From contig JAJFFH010000067.1 of the NCBI GenBank assembly GCA_021776735.1, positions 1 through 64,000 on the forward strand: a DNA stretch of 64,000 bases, in the 5' to 3' direction. The notes under the pieces are model-generated. The model made no database searches and had not been told where the DNA came from. It saw nothing but the letters and a program-made list of their open reading frames with translations. Below are positions 52,758 to 61,847 of the stretch, in pieces. The position numbers and the translations under genes were made by a program. Origin of the DNA: Planctomycetota bacterium. Lineage in GTDB: Bacteria; Planctomycetota; PLA2. Position 1 is the first letter of the stretch, and the number at the start of each line of letters is the position of its first letter.

Positions 52758-54197
52758 CTAGCCCTGCGCCTTTTTGATCTCTACGCCCTCGGTCTCGAAG
52801 ATCACGTAGTTCTCACCGATCTCGGCCACGATGATGTTGCCCTGCGGATCGAGGGCATCCTCCTGCGAAAGCTGCCGGCCGTTGATCACGGCGACGGACA
52901 TGCCGTCCGGCGAGTAGAGGATGGTCGTGATGCTCACCTTGCGCTTTTCGAAGTCGCGGATCACGCGACCCTTGCGCTGCAATTCGTAGATTTGGGCGAC
53001 CATGGCCTTGGCGTTCTCGTCGACGTGCTGTCCCTTTCGGGACTGCTCGAGGAACTCGCGAACGCCCTGTTCGAGCAGGTCCCACTCCCCTTCGTCGAAG
53101 TGCTTCGCCAGCTTGTCGTAGTGCGCCCTGACCTGCACCTCGGACATCCGCGGATTCGCATCGGCGATCGCGGCCATGTTCTTCTTGATGGCCTCGAAAG
53201 GCTCGAGCACTTCCGCGCGCAACCGTTCCTGTAGCTCGGGGATCCTGATCTCCTGGCGAGCGGACTCGATCTGTTCCGCAAGCTGGCGGTACAGCGCCCG
53301 GTTCTCCTTGATCTGCTCTTGCAGACGCCACAGATCCTCGCGCTCCTGGAGTTCCTTTTGGAAGACCAGACCCTCGCTGAGCGTCTGGAGCTGATCGACC
53401 AGGTTCTGGAGCATCCGCTCCTGGCGTGCGCGGTCCTGCTCGCCGGTGCCCGCATCGACAGGCGTTCGAACCGGACGCTTGCGCACGGTGACGAACGGGT
53501 CGCGCCGGCCGAGCGACGTGCGCAACGTGTAGCTCTCCTTCTCCTGGATCTTGATCCGGGAGAGCCACTGCTTCACCCTCGCGTGCTCGCGCTTTTTCTC
53601 GTACTTCTGGATCGAGACAATCGTGCTCGCGATCTTTTTGGAGTACGTGAACGTCGTGAGCGCGAGCTTGATGCCGTGCCGGAGCTGTCCGTCCGAATCA
53701 GGCGCCTCGCCCGCCTTGATCGAATACTCCACGACGTTGATGATCCGGTCGTGGTTCTCGATCGCGTTGATGAAGCGGAGAAACTCGTCCGCCGTTCCGC
53801 GCAGGCTCATGACCTGCGGGATCGGCCGGATCGAGGTCTTCTTCTTCTTGCGACGCCGTCCGGCGTTGCTGGGTGCGATCTCGCTGATCTGGACACCGGA
53901 CTCGGACGCGTAGCGCTCGAGGACGTTCCAGAATTCCTCGATCTCCGATAGTTCGGGCAGAAACGCGACCTCGCGGGCCGCGATTTCGCGGTTCGCGATG
54001 GCGCGGAACTCGCGCTGGGGAATGAGCGCGACTTCGCGCTCGGCCCCGGCGATCTGTGTCCGCAGCGCCTCGATCTTGCCCTCCTCCTCATCGATCGTCT
54101 TCAGATCCGACCAGATGAGAAACCCGAGACCGCCGCTCAAAACGACAGCCACGGAGATCGTGAGGATCAGGAGTTGTTTCTCGGTGAGCCTATTCAC
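52758..54197 (-). CDS. PilO-like protein fused to a coiled coil and PilP-like C-terminus
   Basis: The 479-residue protein occupies the pilO slot. It has an N-terminal basic cap and a membrane helix (LLILTISVAVVLSGGLGFLIW), then the PilO ferredoxin-like region (about 60-200; ALRTQIAGAEREVALIPQREF; VMSLRGTADEFLRFINAIE). A long charged coiled coil follows (about 225-400). The C-terminus (about 400-479) is beta-rich (ITTILYSPDGMSVAVINGRQ; IIVAEIGENYVIFETEGVEI), like PilP. The GTG at 54197 was chosen for the GAGGAG site 7 bases before it. No separate pilP gene is present, which supports a fusion. Confidence 0.75.
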   Translation of the reverse strand: MNRLTEKQLLILTISVAVVLSGGLGFLIWSDLKTIDEEEGKIEALRTQIAGAEREVALIPQREFRAIANREIAAREVAFLPELSEIEEFWNVLERYASESGVQISEIAPSNAGRRRKKKKTSIRPIPQVMSLRGTADEFLRFINAIENHDRIINVVEYSIKAGEAPDSDGQLRHGIKLALTTFTYSKKIASTIVSIQKYEKKREHARVKQWLSRIKIQEKESYTLRTSLGRRDPFVTVRKRPVRTPVDAGTGEQDRARQERMLQNLVDQLQTLSEGLVFQKELQEREDLWRLQEQIKENRALYRQLAEQIESARQEIRIPELQERLRAEVLEPFEAIKKNMAAIADANPRMSEVQVRAHYDKLAKHFDEGEWDLLEQGVREFLEQSRKGQHVDENAKAMVAQIYELQRKGRVIRDFEKRKVSITTILYSPDGMSVAVINGRQLSQEDALDPQGNIIVAEIGENYVIFETEGVEIKKAQG

Positions 54198-54216
54198 CAC
54201 TCGTCTCCTCGTGCCC

Positions 54217-54873
54217 TTATTTCTTCTTCTTGTTCGAGCGACGCCACCCAAGGGGCTTGAGCGTCAGGTCGAACGAAAACTTGCCGGCGCTGCGCGGCAG
54301 CTTGTCGTCATCCCAGAAGTGGGCCTTGAACACCGGCGAGGAAATGCCCTGCATGTCCTCGTAGAAGGTGTCTTTTTGGACCGCTTCCCGGAGATTCGTA
54401 ATCCGGCTGAACTCGATCGTCTCCGAGAACCCGCCGAACGAAATCGTGCCGCCCGTGGTCTGCTTGCCGCGACGCGACGCCCGGGGGGGCTTCACGCTCA
54501 GCGACTTGAGCCACACGAAGTACGCGCTCTTGTCGCCACCGTTGTGGAAGACGTCGAGCAGTTCGTCGAGCTTGCGCGACTGGAGGACGCGCGAACTGGC
54601 CACCTTGGTGATGGCCTTCCGGCGCGCCTCGTACGCGTTGATCTCCGTCTGGAGACTCTTGCTGATGTCGGCCTGGAGTTTCTTGTTGGTGAACTCGGCC
54701 TCGGTCGCGCCGCGCACCTCGCGCACGCCTCGCAGCTCGTTGTAGTGAACGTAGCCGTAGGCGACGAGAGCGCTGGTCACCAGGACCGCGCCGGCGATGA
54801 TCGCGACAAAGCGCGCGATCGGCGTCGACTCCGCCTTGCGATACTCGGGGGGTAGCAGGTTGATCTGGATCAC
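54217..54873 (-). CDS. pilN: PilN-family type IV pilus assembly protein
   Basis: The 218-residue protein begins (GTG at 54873) with the PilN cytoplasmic signature IQINLLPPEYRKAES, which docks onto PilM, followed by one membrane helix (VAIIAGAVLVTSALVAYGYV) and a periplasmic ferredoxin-like domain. It ends in KKKK. The start lies 4 bases after the pilM stop, with CAGGAG inside the pilM end. Residues upstream of the GTG in the same frame are a shadow of pilM. Confidence 0.9.
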   Translation of the reverse strand: MIQINLLPPEYRKAESTPIARFVAIIAGAVLVTSALVAYGYVHYNELRGVREVRGATEAEFTNKKLQADISKSLQTEINAYEARRKAITKVASSRVLQSRKLDELLDVFHNGGDKSAYFVWLKSLSVKPPRASRRGKQTTGGTISFGGFSETIEFSRITNLREAVQKDTFYEDMQGISSPVFKAHFWDDDKLPRSAGKFSFDLTLKPLGWRRSNKKKK

Positions 54874-54877
54874 GGCT

Positions 54878-55915
54878 CTAAAGCTCCTGCACCCGAGCGG
54901 CGAGTCCGATGGCGACGGCGAGCTGTCCGGCGTTGTACTGGACGAGCTCGCTGTCGACGGTGCCCTCGTGGATTTCGATGCCCTCGGTCGGATCCCAGCG
55001 GTGGCAGGGTCGGTTGAGGGTGCGCTCGAGCGCCTCCTCGATGCCCGCCATGCGAGCGCCGCCACCGGACAGGTAGACCTCTTCGACCTCGCGGTCGAAC
55101 TGGTTCTCGAAGTAGTCGAAGGACAGCAACACCTCGTTCGCCAGGTCGTCGAACGACGGCATGACCGCCTCCATGACCTCCTCGGGGTGGTCGCCGGGAT
55201 CACGCTTACGCGCCTCGGCCGCCTCGAGATCGAGGCCGATGCGCTTGCTGATCGCATGCGTGAGGTCGTCGCCCGCGAGGTACACCTCGCGCGTGAAGTA
55301 CGACGCGCCGCCGTAGAAGATGTTGATGTTGGTCTTGTTGGCACCGATGTCGAGCAGCGCGATCGCGCGGTCCGCGTCTTCTTCGTAAAACGCGCCGCCG
55401 CGGGCGAGCTCGAAAGCGTTGCCGACGGCGAACGAATCGACGTCGATCACGGTCGGCTGGAGGCCGAGGCCGTTGAGCAGGCTGACGTGGTCCTCGATCA
55501 GCGATCGCTTGACCGCCACGAGCAGGACCCGCATCTCGTTCTCGCTCATCTCGGAGAGATGGTCGTCGGGCAGCGCCTGGCTATCCATGACGACATCCTC
55601 GACGTCGAACGGGATGTACTTGTCGGCCTCGTACCGGATCGCGTTGCGCAAGTCCTCTTCCGGCATGCGCGTCATCGACAGGTAGCGCACGATCACGGAC
55701 TTGCCGTAGACCGAGGTGACGACGCGCTTGGTATGAAAGGAGTTCTCGCGCAAGACCTCGAGAATCGCGTCGGGACGCTGATCCTCGGACACGACTTCCG
55801 TCTGGCCGTATCCGGTCATGACAAAGCCATGGCCCTCGCGAGTCAACTCGACGGCCTTGATCGTCCGGGACCCTATGTCGAGTCCAATCAGGGACTTGAT
55901 CCTTCGCCTGAGCAT
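54878..55915 (-). CDS. pilM: PilM-family cytoplasmic pilus assembly ATPase
   Basis: From the ATG at 55915 the protein has 345 residues of the actin-like fold: LIGLDIGSRTIKAVEL near the start, then IDVDSFAVGNAFELA, ALLDIGANKTNINIF and VYLSGGGARMAGIEEALE. PilM forms the cytoplasmic ring that recruits PilN-PilO. It is the first gene of the operon. The frame is open to 56050 but the added residues have no ribosome-binding site and odd composition. Confidence 0.93.
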   Translation of the reverse strand: MLRRRIKSLIGLDIGSRTIKAVELTREGHGFVMTGYGQTEVVSEDQRPDAILEVLRENSFHTKRVVTSVYGKSVIVRYLSMTRMPEEDLRNAIRYEADKYIPFDVEDVVMDSQALPDDHLSEMSENEMRVLLVAVKRSLIEDHVSLLNGLGLQPTVIDVDSFAVGNAFELARGGAFYEEDADRAIALLDIGANKTNINIFYGGASYFTREVYLAGDDLTHAISKRIGLDLEAAEARKRDPGDHPEEVMEAVMPSFDDLANEVLLSFDYFENQFDREVEEVYLSGGGARMAGIEEALERTLNRPCHRWDPTEGIEIHEGTVDSELVQYNAGQLAVAIGLAARVQEL

Positions 55916-56257
55916 GTGTTCCGTCCGTATCCCCCCGCACAGTCCGCGCGAGGCTGGACAAACATCGGCGCTTTTACTCCGACGACTTGACTCAACTTTC
56001 GACACCACCGGAGGATTCGCACCATGGCGTCGCAACCCACTGTGCCACAATCACTTACGACAGCGGCGCCAAAGCAATGGTTCGCGAAAATGAACGCGGT
56101 TTTGCTGGGCGGCGCTAGGTATGGGAAGCAAAACGTGCAAAAACCGCTTGCCCCCGTCCCCACGCTCTCCCCCACTTTTTGTCCGCGGAACGGGCCCCAT
56201 CGGGCCACAGCAAACGGACGGCGATGTTTTCGAGCGGCCCCGCGGGAGCGCGCCCGC
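55916..56257. other. Intergenic region between ptsI and pilM
   Basis: No gene is supported in these 342 bases, which must hold the pilM promoter and the ptsI terminator. The stretch 56010-56110 is AT-richer than the rest. A near-sigma-54 element (TGGCAC then TTGC) around 56031-56046 has spacing one base too long. A copy of the dispersed motif is at 56214. Confidence 0.5.
56214..56226 (+). repeat. Copy of dispersed motif ACGGACGGCGATG
   Basis: Exact copy followed by TT, intergenic, 32 bases beyond the ptsI stop and pointing into ptsI. Upstream bases ACAGCAA match those of the 58061 copy (ACAGCAG). Confidence 0.85.
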
Positions 56258-58006
56258 TCAGACGCCGACGCCGGCGCCGAGCAGGCGGTCGGCTTCGTCG
56301 CCCAGGTAGGCGTCGACCTCTTCCGGGGTCGCCAGCGCAAGGGCGTGGTCGGCGATCTCGCGCGCGAGTTGGCGGGTCACGCTGCGCACGGTCCGCTTCA
56401 CCTCGGGTACGACGGACGGCGCAACGGAGAAATGGCGGATGCCGAGGCCCAACAGCAACAGCGTATAGGCGCGTTCCGCGGCCATCTCGCCACAGACACC
56501 CACCGGGATGTTGGCCCGCTCGCCCTCGAGCAGCACGCCGCGCAAGAGCCGCAGGATGCCGGGATTCGAGGGGCGAAACAGCGCCGCGACGCGCTCGTTG
56601 CCGCGATCGACCGCGAGGGTGTATTGAGTCAGGTCGTTCGTACCGATCGAAAAAAAGTCCGCTTCCTTCGCGACGAGGTCGGCCGCAATCGCGGCACTCG
56701 GGATCTCGATCATCGCGCCGATCCGCAACCCGGTTCCGTACGGGACGCGCTCGCGCCGCAATTCCTCCTGGATCTGGTCGAGGATGCGGCGCGCCCGGCG
56801 AAACTCGCTCACGGACGAGATCATCGGGAACATCACGCGAATCTGCCCCTCGGCGGCGGCACGAAGCAAAGCCCTCAGTTGCGTACGGAACAGCTCCGGT
56901 CGCGCGAAGCTGTAGCGCAGCGAGCGGCAACCGAGATACGGATTGGGCTCCGGCCGCATGCCCAACTCCTCCGCGAACTTGTCCGCGCCGAAGTCGAACG
57001 TCCGAATCGTCAGCGGCCGGCCCTTGAGCCGATCGAGCGCTTCGCGGTAGGCGGCGAGGTGCGCGGCCTCGTCCGGGAGGGCGTGCGCGTCGGCGTAGAG
57101 AAACTCGGTGCGGTAGAGCCCGATGCCGTCGGCACCGTTGCGCACGGCCTCGTCGACCTCGAGCGGGAACTCGATGTTGGCCTCGACGCCAACCGGCCAG
57201 CCGTCCGGCGTCTCCGCCGGAAGCTCCGCCATCCGCTTGAGCACGCGGAATCGGCGCTTGAGCCGACGTTTCAGGTCACGGTAGTACTCGAGCGTCTCCG
57301 CATCGGGATCCACCACCAACAGCCCTTGCTGGCCGTCGACAATCAGCGTGGAGGAGGCCGGAACCTCGTCCACCAGCGATCCCAGTCCGCAGACGGCCGG
57401 AATGCCGAGCGACTTCGCGACGATCGCCGTGTGGCTCGTCGCGCCGCCCTGCTCGGTCGCAAAGCCGACGACGCTTTTACGATCCAGGTCGGCGGTCTCC
57501 GACGGCGTCAGGTCCGTCGCGAGGAGAATCGCGGGACTGTCGGGGGTCGGCTGCCGGATCTTGTGCTCGCGCCGCAAGTGGCGCATGACGCGACGTTCCA
57601 GATCGACAAGGTCCACATAGCGCTGACGGAAGAAATCGTCTTCCAGCGCCCGAAAGCGCCCAATCCAGCGGCGAAACACCACCGCCACGGAGTAATCGGC
57701 GTCGGTCCGGCCGTTCCGGATGGCGCCTTCGATTTCGCCGACCAGGGTGGGATCTTTCAGGAACTCCCGGTGGCCGGCCGCAATGGAGCCGACGGCGTCG
57801 GACATGCCCGCACGGTTCGCGACCCCGTCCAATTCGGCGCGGGCGGCGGTCAGCGCCTCCTGGAAACGCTCGATCTCGCCATCGATTTCGCGCTTGCGGA
57901 GCCGGCGCGGGAGCGGAAGAGCATCGGCTCCGATTCGCCAAAACGCGGGCCCGATAGCCACGCCGGGGGCGACCGGGATTCCTTGGAACTTCCGCATACG
58001 CGGCAT
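56258..58006 (-). CDS. ptsI: Phosphoenolpyruvate-protein phosphotransferase (EI)
   Basis: The 582-residue enzyme has the HPr-binding N-domain, the phospho-His swivel domain with GGATSHTAIVAKSLGIPAV, and the PEP-binding TIM barrel (ADGIGLYRTEFLY; TIRTFDFGADKF; MIEIPSAA; SIGTNDLTQY; GVCGEMA). No GAF domain precedes it, so it is EI, not EI-Ntr (PtsP). With HPr and EIIA-Ntr just upstream and no sugar permease in view, it probably serves the regulatory nitrogen-type PTS. It is separated from ptsH by 125 bases holding a dispersed-motif copy. Confidence 0.95.
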   Translation of the reverse strand: MPRMRKFQGIPVAPGVAIGPAFWRIGADALPLPRRLRKREIDGEIERFQEALTAARAELDGVANRAGMSDAVGSIAAGHREFLKDPTLVGEIEGAIRNGRTDADYSVAVVFRRWIGRFRALEDDFFRQRYVDLVDLERRVMRHLRREHKIRQPTPDSPAILLATDLTPSETADLDRKSVVGFATEQGGATSHTAIVAKSLGIPAVCGLGSLVDEVPASSTLIVDGQQGLLVVDPDAETLEYYRDLKRRLKRRFRVLKRMAELPAETPDGWPVGVEANIEFPLEVDEAVRNGADGIGLYRTEFLYADAHALPDEAAHLAAYREALDRLKGRPLTIRTFDFGADKFAEELGMRPEPNPYLGCRSLRYSFARPELFRTQLRALLRAAAEGQIRVMFPMISSVSEFRRARRILDQIQEELRRERVPYGTGLRIGAMIEIPSAAIAADLVAKEADFFSIGTNDLTQYTLAVDRGNERVAALFRPSNPGILRLLRGVLLEGERANIPVGVCGEMAAERAYTLLLLGLGIRHFSVAPSVVPEVKRTVRSVTRQLAREIADHALALATPEEVDAYLGDEADRLLGAGVGV

Positions 58007-58060
58007 TCTCCGGGCGATCCGGGGGCCGTCCTAGGAAAAGTTCAACGGTGCCGCAGCCGA

Positions 58061-58073
58061 CATCGCCGTCCGT
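58061..58073 (-). repeat. Copy of dispersed motif ACGGACGGCGATG
   Basis: Exact copy followed by TC, intergenic between ptsH and ptsI, pointing into ptsI. Together with the 56214 copy it frames ptsI as an inward-facing pair. Confidence 0.85.
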
Positions 58074-58131
58074 CTGCTGTCGCCGCTGTTCCAAGTTCAG
58101 CGGAACGGGATGGGAAACGGAATCGCGGGAG

Positions 58132-58434
58132 CTAGAGCGCGATGTCGAATTCGCGTTCGAACAGGCCTCGGATCGCGGCCACGGCTGCCTCGGTTTCGTC
58201 GCCCTCGACCGTCAGCGCCAGCTCGGCGTCGCAGTGGGCCTCCAGCAGCAGCAACTCCATGATCGACTTGGCATCGACCTCCACGTCGCCACGGCGCAGG
58301 CGGATCGTGGTGCCCGTGAACTTGAGCGCCGTCTCGGCCAGCACGGACGACGGGCGGGCGTGCAGTCCGTTCTTGTTCCGGACCCGGACGACCGTTTCGA
58401 TCGCGCTCATTGTCTTGTCGTCCGACCCCGGCAT
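58132..58434 (-). CDS. ptsH: HPr-family phosphocarrier protein
   Basis: The 100-residue protein carries the active-site His in RNKNGLHARPSS and the region around Ser46 in VDAKSIMELLLLEA. It accepts phosphate from EI and passes it to EIIA. The ATG at 58434 overlaps the end region of ptsN by one or two bases of spacing; ATG 58410 is an alternative without a ribosome-binding site. No HPr kinase gene is visible in the window. Confidence 0.94.
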   Translation of the reverse strand: MPGSDDKTMSAIETVVRVRNKNGLHARPSSVLAETALKFTGTTIRLRRGDVEVDAKSIMELLLLEAHCDAELALTVEGDETEAAVAAIRGLFEREFDIAL

Positions 58435-58435
58435 C

Positions 58436-58909
58436 TCAACTCTTCGAAGCGGCGTCGTTCTCCTCGATCAGGTCGAGGAACGACTCCGCCGAATCGCACG
58501 AGAGGAGACGCCGGCACTGGTAGGTGTCGCGGACCATCGTCACGATCGCCTTCATCGCGGCCAGATGCTCGTCCGTATCGTCGTTGGGCGAAACCATCAG
58601 CAGGATCACGCGCACCCGGTCACCGTCGACGGCGCCGAAGTCGATGCCATCGGCGATCTTGCCGATCGCGATGGCAACCGACTTGACGGACTTCGTGCGG
58701 GTGTGGGGAACGCCGATGCCGTTGCCGATGCCGGTGCTCGCCCGCCGCTCGCGCTCGATGATCTCGTTCCGGATCGTCGTCGCCTTGGTCTTGGGAATAG
58801 CACCCGACGCGACCAGCAGATCGACGAGTTGCCGGACGGCGTCATCCTTGTCGGCGGCTTCAAGGTCGCAGACGATGGCTTCAGGGTTGCAGTAATCGCG
58901 GAGTGCCAT
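58436..58909 (-). CDS. ptsN: EIIA-Ntr (PtsN) phosphotransferase protein
   Basis: The 157-residue protein has the phospho-His in GIGVPHTRTKSVKS and the surrounding EIIA fold (TGIGNGIG; RVRVILLMVSPNDDTDEHLAAM). Such proteins tie PEP/nitrogen state to sigma-54 functions and ion transport. Position downstream of hpf and near rpoN matches the widespread rpoN-hpf-ptsN neighbourhood. Confidence 0.95.
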   Translation of the reverse strand: MALRDYCNPEAIVCDLEAADKDDAVRQLVDLLVASGAIPKTKATTIRNEIIERERRASTGIGNGIGVPHTRTKSVKSVAIAIGKIADGIDFGAVDGDRVRVILLMVSPNDDTDEHLAAMKAIVTMVRDTYQCRRLLSCDSAESFLDLIEENDAASKS

Positions 58910-58914
58910 CGTTC

Positions 58915-59319
58915 CTATTGTTCCCCTTCCTCCAACATTTCACGGACCACCTGCTCGTAGGTCGCCTCCTCCGCCGATGCCGGTACGTCGGCGTCACTTC
59001 CGATCCGACTGCGGTCGCGATGCGCCTTCAACCGCGCGTGGAACCGCCGGAGCTGCTTTTGAAGCCGCTGCTCGGCTTCGTCGACCGCCGCCAACACGTC
59101 GCCGGCGTCGCCGTGGCCCCGTAGCCGCGTGCCATGGTCCAGGATGCACGTCGCCTCGACGTGACAGCTCGCCGTCGGGCCGTGGCCCTCCAGGGTGATC
59201 ACGAGATCGACGTGGCGGATTCCGGAAAAAAACCGGTCGAGCTTGCCGAACTTCTCTTCGGCGTGCTCCTCCACGTCCTCGTTCACCTGCAGGTGCCGGG
59301 CTGTAATGTTCACCTTCAT
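58915..59319 (-). CDS. hpf: Ribosome hibernation-promoting factor / RaiA family
   Basis: The 134-residue protein starts MKVNITARHLQVNEDVEEHA and keeps the HPF core (KFGKLDRFFSGIRHVDLVITLE; HVEATCILDHGTRL). The tail of about 35 residues is charged and lacks the long-form dimerisation domain, so it is short HPF or slightly extended. It lies 5 bases from ptsN. Confidence 0.9.
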   Translation of the reverse strand: MKVNITARHLQVNEDVEEHAEEKFGKLDRFFSGIRHVDLVITLEGHGPTASCHVEATCILDHGTRLRGHGDAGDVLAAVDEAEQRLQKQLRRFHARLKAHRDRSRIGSDADVPASAEEATYEQVVREMLEEGEQ

Positions 59320-59440
59320 GCACTACCTCGCTCAAAAACCCGGCTTTTCGCGCACGAACCAAGGCGGTGGTGCCTCAAGACACCCGAGCACCCAAGGAAA
59401 ACCTGGGCGACCGGCACGCGGAGTTCAACCGGGGAAGTCG

Positions 59441-60178
59441 TCATTGTGGCGATGGGTACGACACGCTCAGGAGGCAAAGTCCGTGAGCGGGCAGATGGGG
59501 TCCCGCCACGTCCCTGGGAAAGGGACCCGCGGAGGGAATGTCCTCCGGTGCCAGCGCGCCTCGCCCTGCGCGGAGAAGAGTTCCCGCGAGGTTGCGCGCC
59601 ATGCCGTACAAAAAACCGTTGGCTACCAGATCAATCCGAATGTAGTCGTCTTGCGTCGAAACGTCAAGCACGCTCAGGTTGCGCACGGTCGACTCCCGCG
59701 GCGATCCGGACTTTTCGAACGCCGAAAAATCACGGCAGCCGACGAGCCGCGCCGCGACCGCCTGCATGCGCCCCACGTCGAGCTCGTCGTCGATCCGCAT
59801 CACATAGCGCCGCACGAGCGGGTCGGCGTACGGCGCAACACGAAACGTATATCGATATCGCTTTTCGCGCGCGTCCCCGATGGGATGAAAACCGGGACGC
59901 ACCGCGACCGCGCCACGCACGACGACATCGGACGGCAAGAACGCGTTGAGGGCCCGCGGAACCTCCGCGGCCACCAGGTTGCGCGTCGTCAAGAACCGCG
60001 CCGCCTGCCCTCGAGCATGCACCCCCGCATCCGTCCGCCCGGCCCCCAGAATCCGCGTCGGTTCCCCGTTGAGTCGCTCGGCCGCCCGCTCCAACTCCCC
60101 CTGGACCGTGGGCTGATCAGGCTGAACCTGCCAACCGTGGTAAGCGGTGCCATCGTAGGCAACGATGATCCGAAACAC
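59441..60178 (-). CDS. truA: tRNA pseudouridine(38-40) synthase
   Basis: The 245-residue protein shows the TruA start FRIIVAYDGTAYHGWQVQP, the catalytic Asp in GAGRTDAGVHARGQ, EKRYRYTF and FLYGMARNLAGTLL. It modifies the tRNA anticodon stem. It stands between hpf and rpoN, interrupting their usual adjacency, with about 120 bases to hpf. Confidence 0.96.
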   Translation of the reverse strand: MFRIIVAYDGTAYHGWQVQPDQPTVQGELERAAERLNGEPTRILGAGRTDAGVHARGQAARFLTTRNLVAAEVPRALNAFLPSDVVVRGAVAVRPGFHPIGDAREKRYRYTFRVAPYADPLVRRYVMRIDDELDVGRMQAVAARLVGCRDFSAFEKSGSPRESTVRNLSVLDVSTQDDYIRIDLVANGFLYGMARNLAGTLLRAGRGALAPEDIPSAGPFPRDVAGPHLPAHGLCLLSVSYPSPQ

Positions 60179-60372
60179 GCGCGTAGCATACTGTGCATCT
60201 TCGGGCTGGCGGAGCCGGGTTGATCCGGCCCGTCCGCCGTGGCGCGGCAGTAGCCGGTGAACCGTTCAGGTTCACGACCGACGTTCACGTAGCCCCCCCG
60301 CCGACACCGCACAACTCAGGCTTCATGTCCGGCCACACGCCGCGAAGCGGCCCCGCCGCCGCCTAGCAATCA

Positions 60373-60389
60373 AAATCGCGCAGCGATTT
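60373..60389 (-). terminator. Hairpin after the rpoN stop
   Basis: AAATCGC and GCGATTT pair around GCA a few bases after the rpoN stop; on the minus strand a short T4 run follows. Likely rpoN terminator. Confidence 0.6.
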
Positions 60390-60392
60390 GGA

Positions 60393-61847
60393 CTACGTCC
60401 ACTGCCGACGCTGGCGCGACGAGGGGATCTTGAGCGCCTTGCGGTACTTCGTGACCGTGCGGCGGGCGATATCGAGGCCTTCGCTCTTGAGCGCCACGGC
60501 AACCTGTTCGTCCGACATCGGGCTCTGCTTGTCCTCGTCGTCGATGATCGACTTGACCCGCTGTCGTACCGAGCGGCGCGAGACGGTTTCGCCGTCCGCG
60601 GTCTCGGCTCCGCCGGTGAAGAAGAACTTCAGCGGCACAATGCCACGCGGCGTCTGCGCCCACTTGTCGGCGATGGCGCGGCTGACCGTCGAAACGTGGA
60701 TGTGAACCCGGTCCGCGATCTCCTGCATCTTCAAGGGCTTCAGGTGGGATTCGCCGTATTCGAGATACTCGGCCTGCACCTTGAAGATCTCCTCGCAAAC
60801 GCGATACAGCGTGTTTTGGCGCTGCTGAATCGCATCCACGAGCCACTTCGCGCTCTCCAGCTTCTTGCGGACGTAGTCCTTCACCTTGGGATCGTTCGTG
60901 TTCTGCAGCAGCTTTCGATACTGGCTGCTCACGCGAATCCGCGGGAAGAAATCGTCTTCGAGCCGAATCTCGTAGCGCCCTTCCACCCACTCCACGACGA
61001 CATCGGGATGGATGTACGCGTTGCGATCGCCGCCGACCTTCGCACCGGGACGCGGGTCCAGCGAGGCGATTTCGCGGATAAGCTTCTTGAGCTGCGGGAT
61101 GGTCAGATCCATCTCGCGCGACACCTTGGGCAGCTTGTTCTTGTTGATGTCGATGAGGTAGTCGCGGATCAGCCGCTCCTTCAGCTCGGCATCGGGATCG
61201 ACCCCATGATTCAGCTGGAGGAGGAGACACTCCTGCAGGCTGCGTGCGCCGACGCCCCGCGGCTCGAGGCGCTGGACCATCATCAACACCTGCTCGACCT
61301 CTTCGAGGGTGAAGCGCCCGCGCAACTCGGGGCTGTCCATGATCTCCTCAAGCGGGTACGGCAAGAATCCGGACTCCTCGAGGTTGAAGATGATGTGCCG
61401 GCCGATCGCGCGCTGGTCGTCGTCGGGGTCGAACAACACGAACTGGTCGTACAGCTCTTCGTGCAGCGACGTGCTCGCCGCCGCCGTGTTGTTCATCGCC
61501 TCGAACTTCGGATCGTCGCCGCCCGTGATGCGCCGCGCACCGAAATCCTGCCAGTCCTGGTCGGCAGCTGCTTCGAGTTGTTCGAGTCGCTCCAGCGTTT
61601 CGACGACGGCCTCGCGCTCCTTTTCCATCTCGGTCTTCGGCTCTTCCACCGCCGGCCCGTGCCGTTCTTCTTCTTCGGGCAGTGTGTCGTCGGCGCGTTC
61701 GAGCGCTTCGTTTTCGCCCAGCGCCGTATCGACCAGCTCTTGCAAGCTCAGCGCGGGAAGCTGGAGGATCTCGATCGACTGAATGATCTGCGGCGCCAGC
61801 TTGAGCTGGAGACTCAGTTTCTGTGCGAGAGATACTTGAAGACGCAT
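60393..61847 (-). CDS. rpoN: RNA polymerase sigma-54 factor
   Basis: From the ATG at 61847 the protein has 484 residues. Region I (LQVSLAQKLSLQLKLAPQIIQSIEILQLP) is Gln/Leu-rich, region II is acidic (about 60-110), region III has the core-binding and HTH domains (IADRVHIHVSTVSRAIADKW), and the RpoN box reads ARRTVTKYR. It directs enhancer-dependent transcription from -24/-12 promoters, commonly of pili and nitrogen genes. The upstream in-frame Met (61910) precedes out-of-family residues. Confidence 0.96.
   Translation of the reverse strand: MRLQVSLAQKLSLQLKLAPQIIQSIEILQLPALSLQELVDTALGENEALERADDTLPEEEERHGPAVEEPKTEMEKEREAVVETLERLEQLEAAADQDWQDFGARRITGGDDPKFEAMNNTAAASTSLHEELYDQFVLFDPDDDQRAIGRHIIFNLEESGFLPYPLEEIMDSPELRGRFTLEEVEQVLMMVQRLEPRGVGARSLQECLLLQLNHGVDPDAELKERLIRDYLIDINKNKLPKVSREMDLTIPQLKKLIREIASLDPRPGAKVGGDRNAYIHPDVVVEWVEGRYEIRLEDDFFPRIRVSSQYRKLLQNTNDPKVKDYVRKKLESAKWLVDAIQQRQNTLYRVCEEIFKVQAEYLEYGESHLKPLKMQEIADRVHIHVSTVSRAIADKWAQTPRGIVPLKFFFTGGAETADGETVSRRSVRQRVKSIIDDEDKQSPMSDEQVAVALKSEGLDIARRTVTKYRKALKIPSSRQRRQWT

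Noticed and set aside
56031..56046. Sigma-54-like promoter upstream of pilM
   Set aside because: TGGCAC and TTGC are present on the minus strand but separated by one base more than the strict -24/-12 spacing allows.
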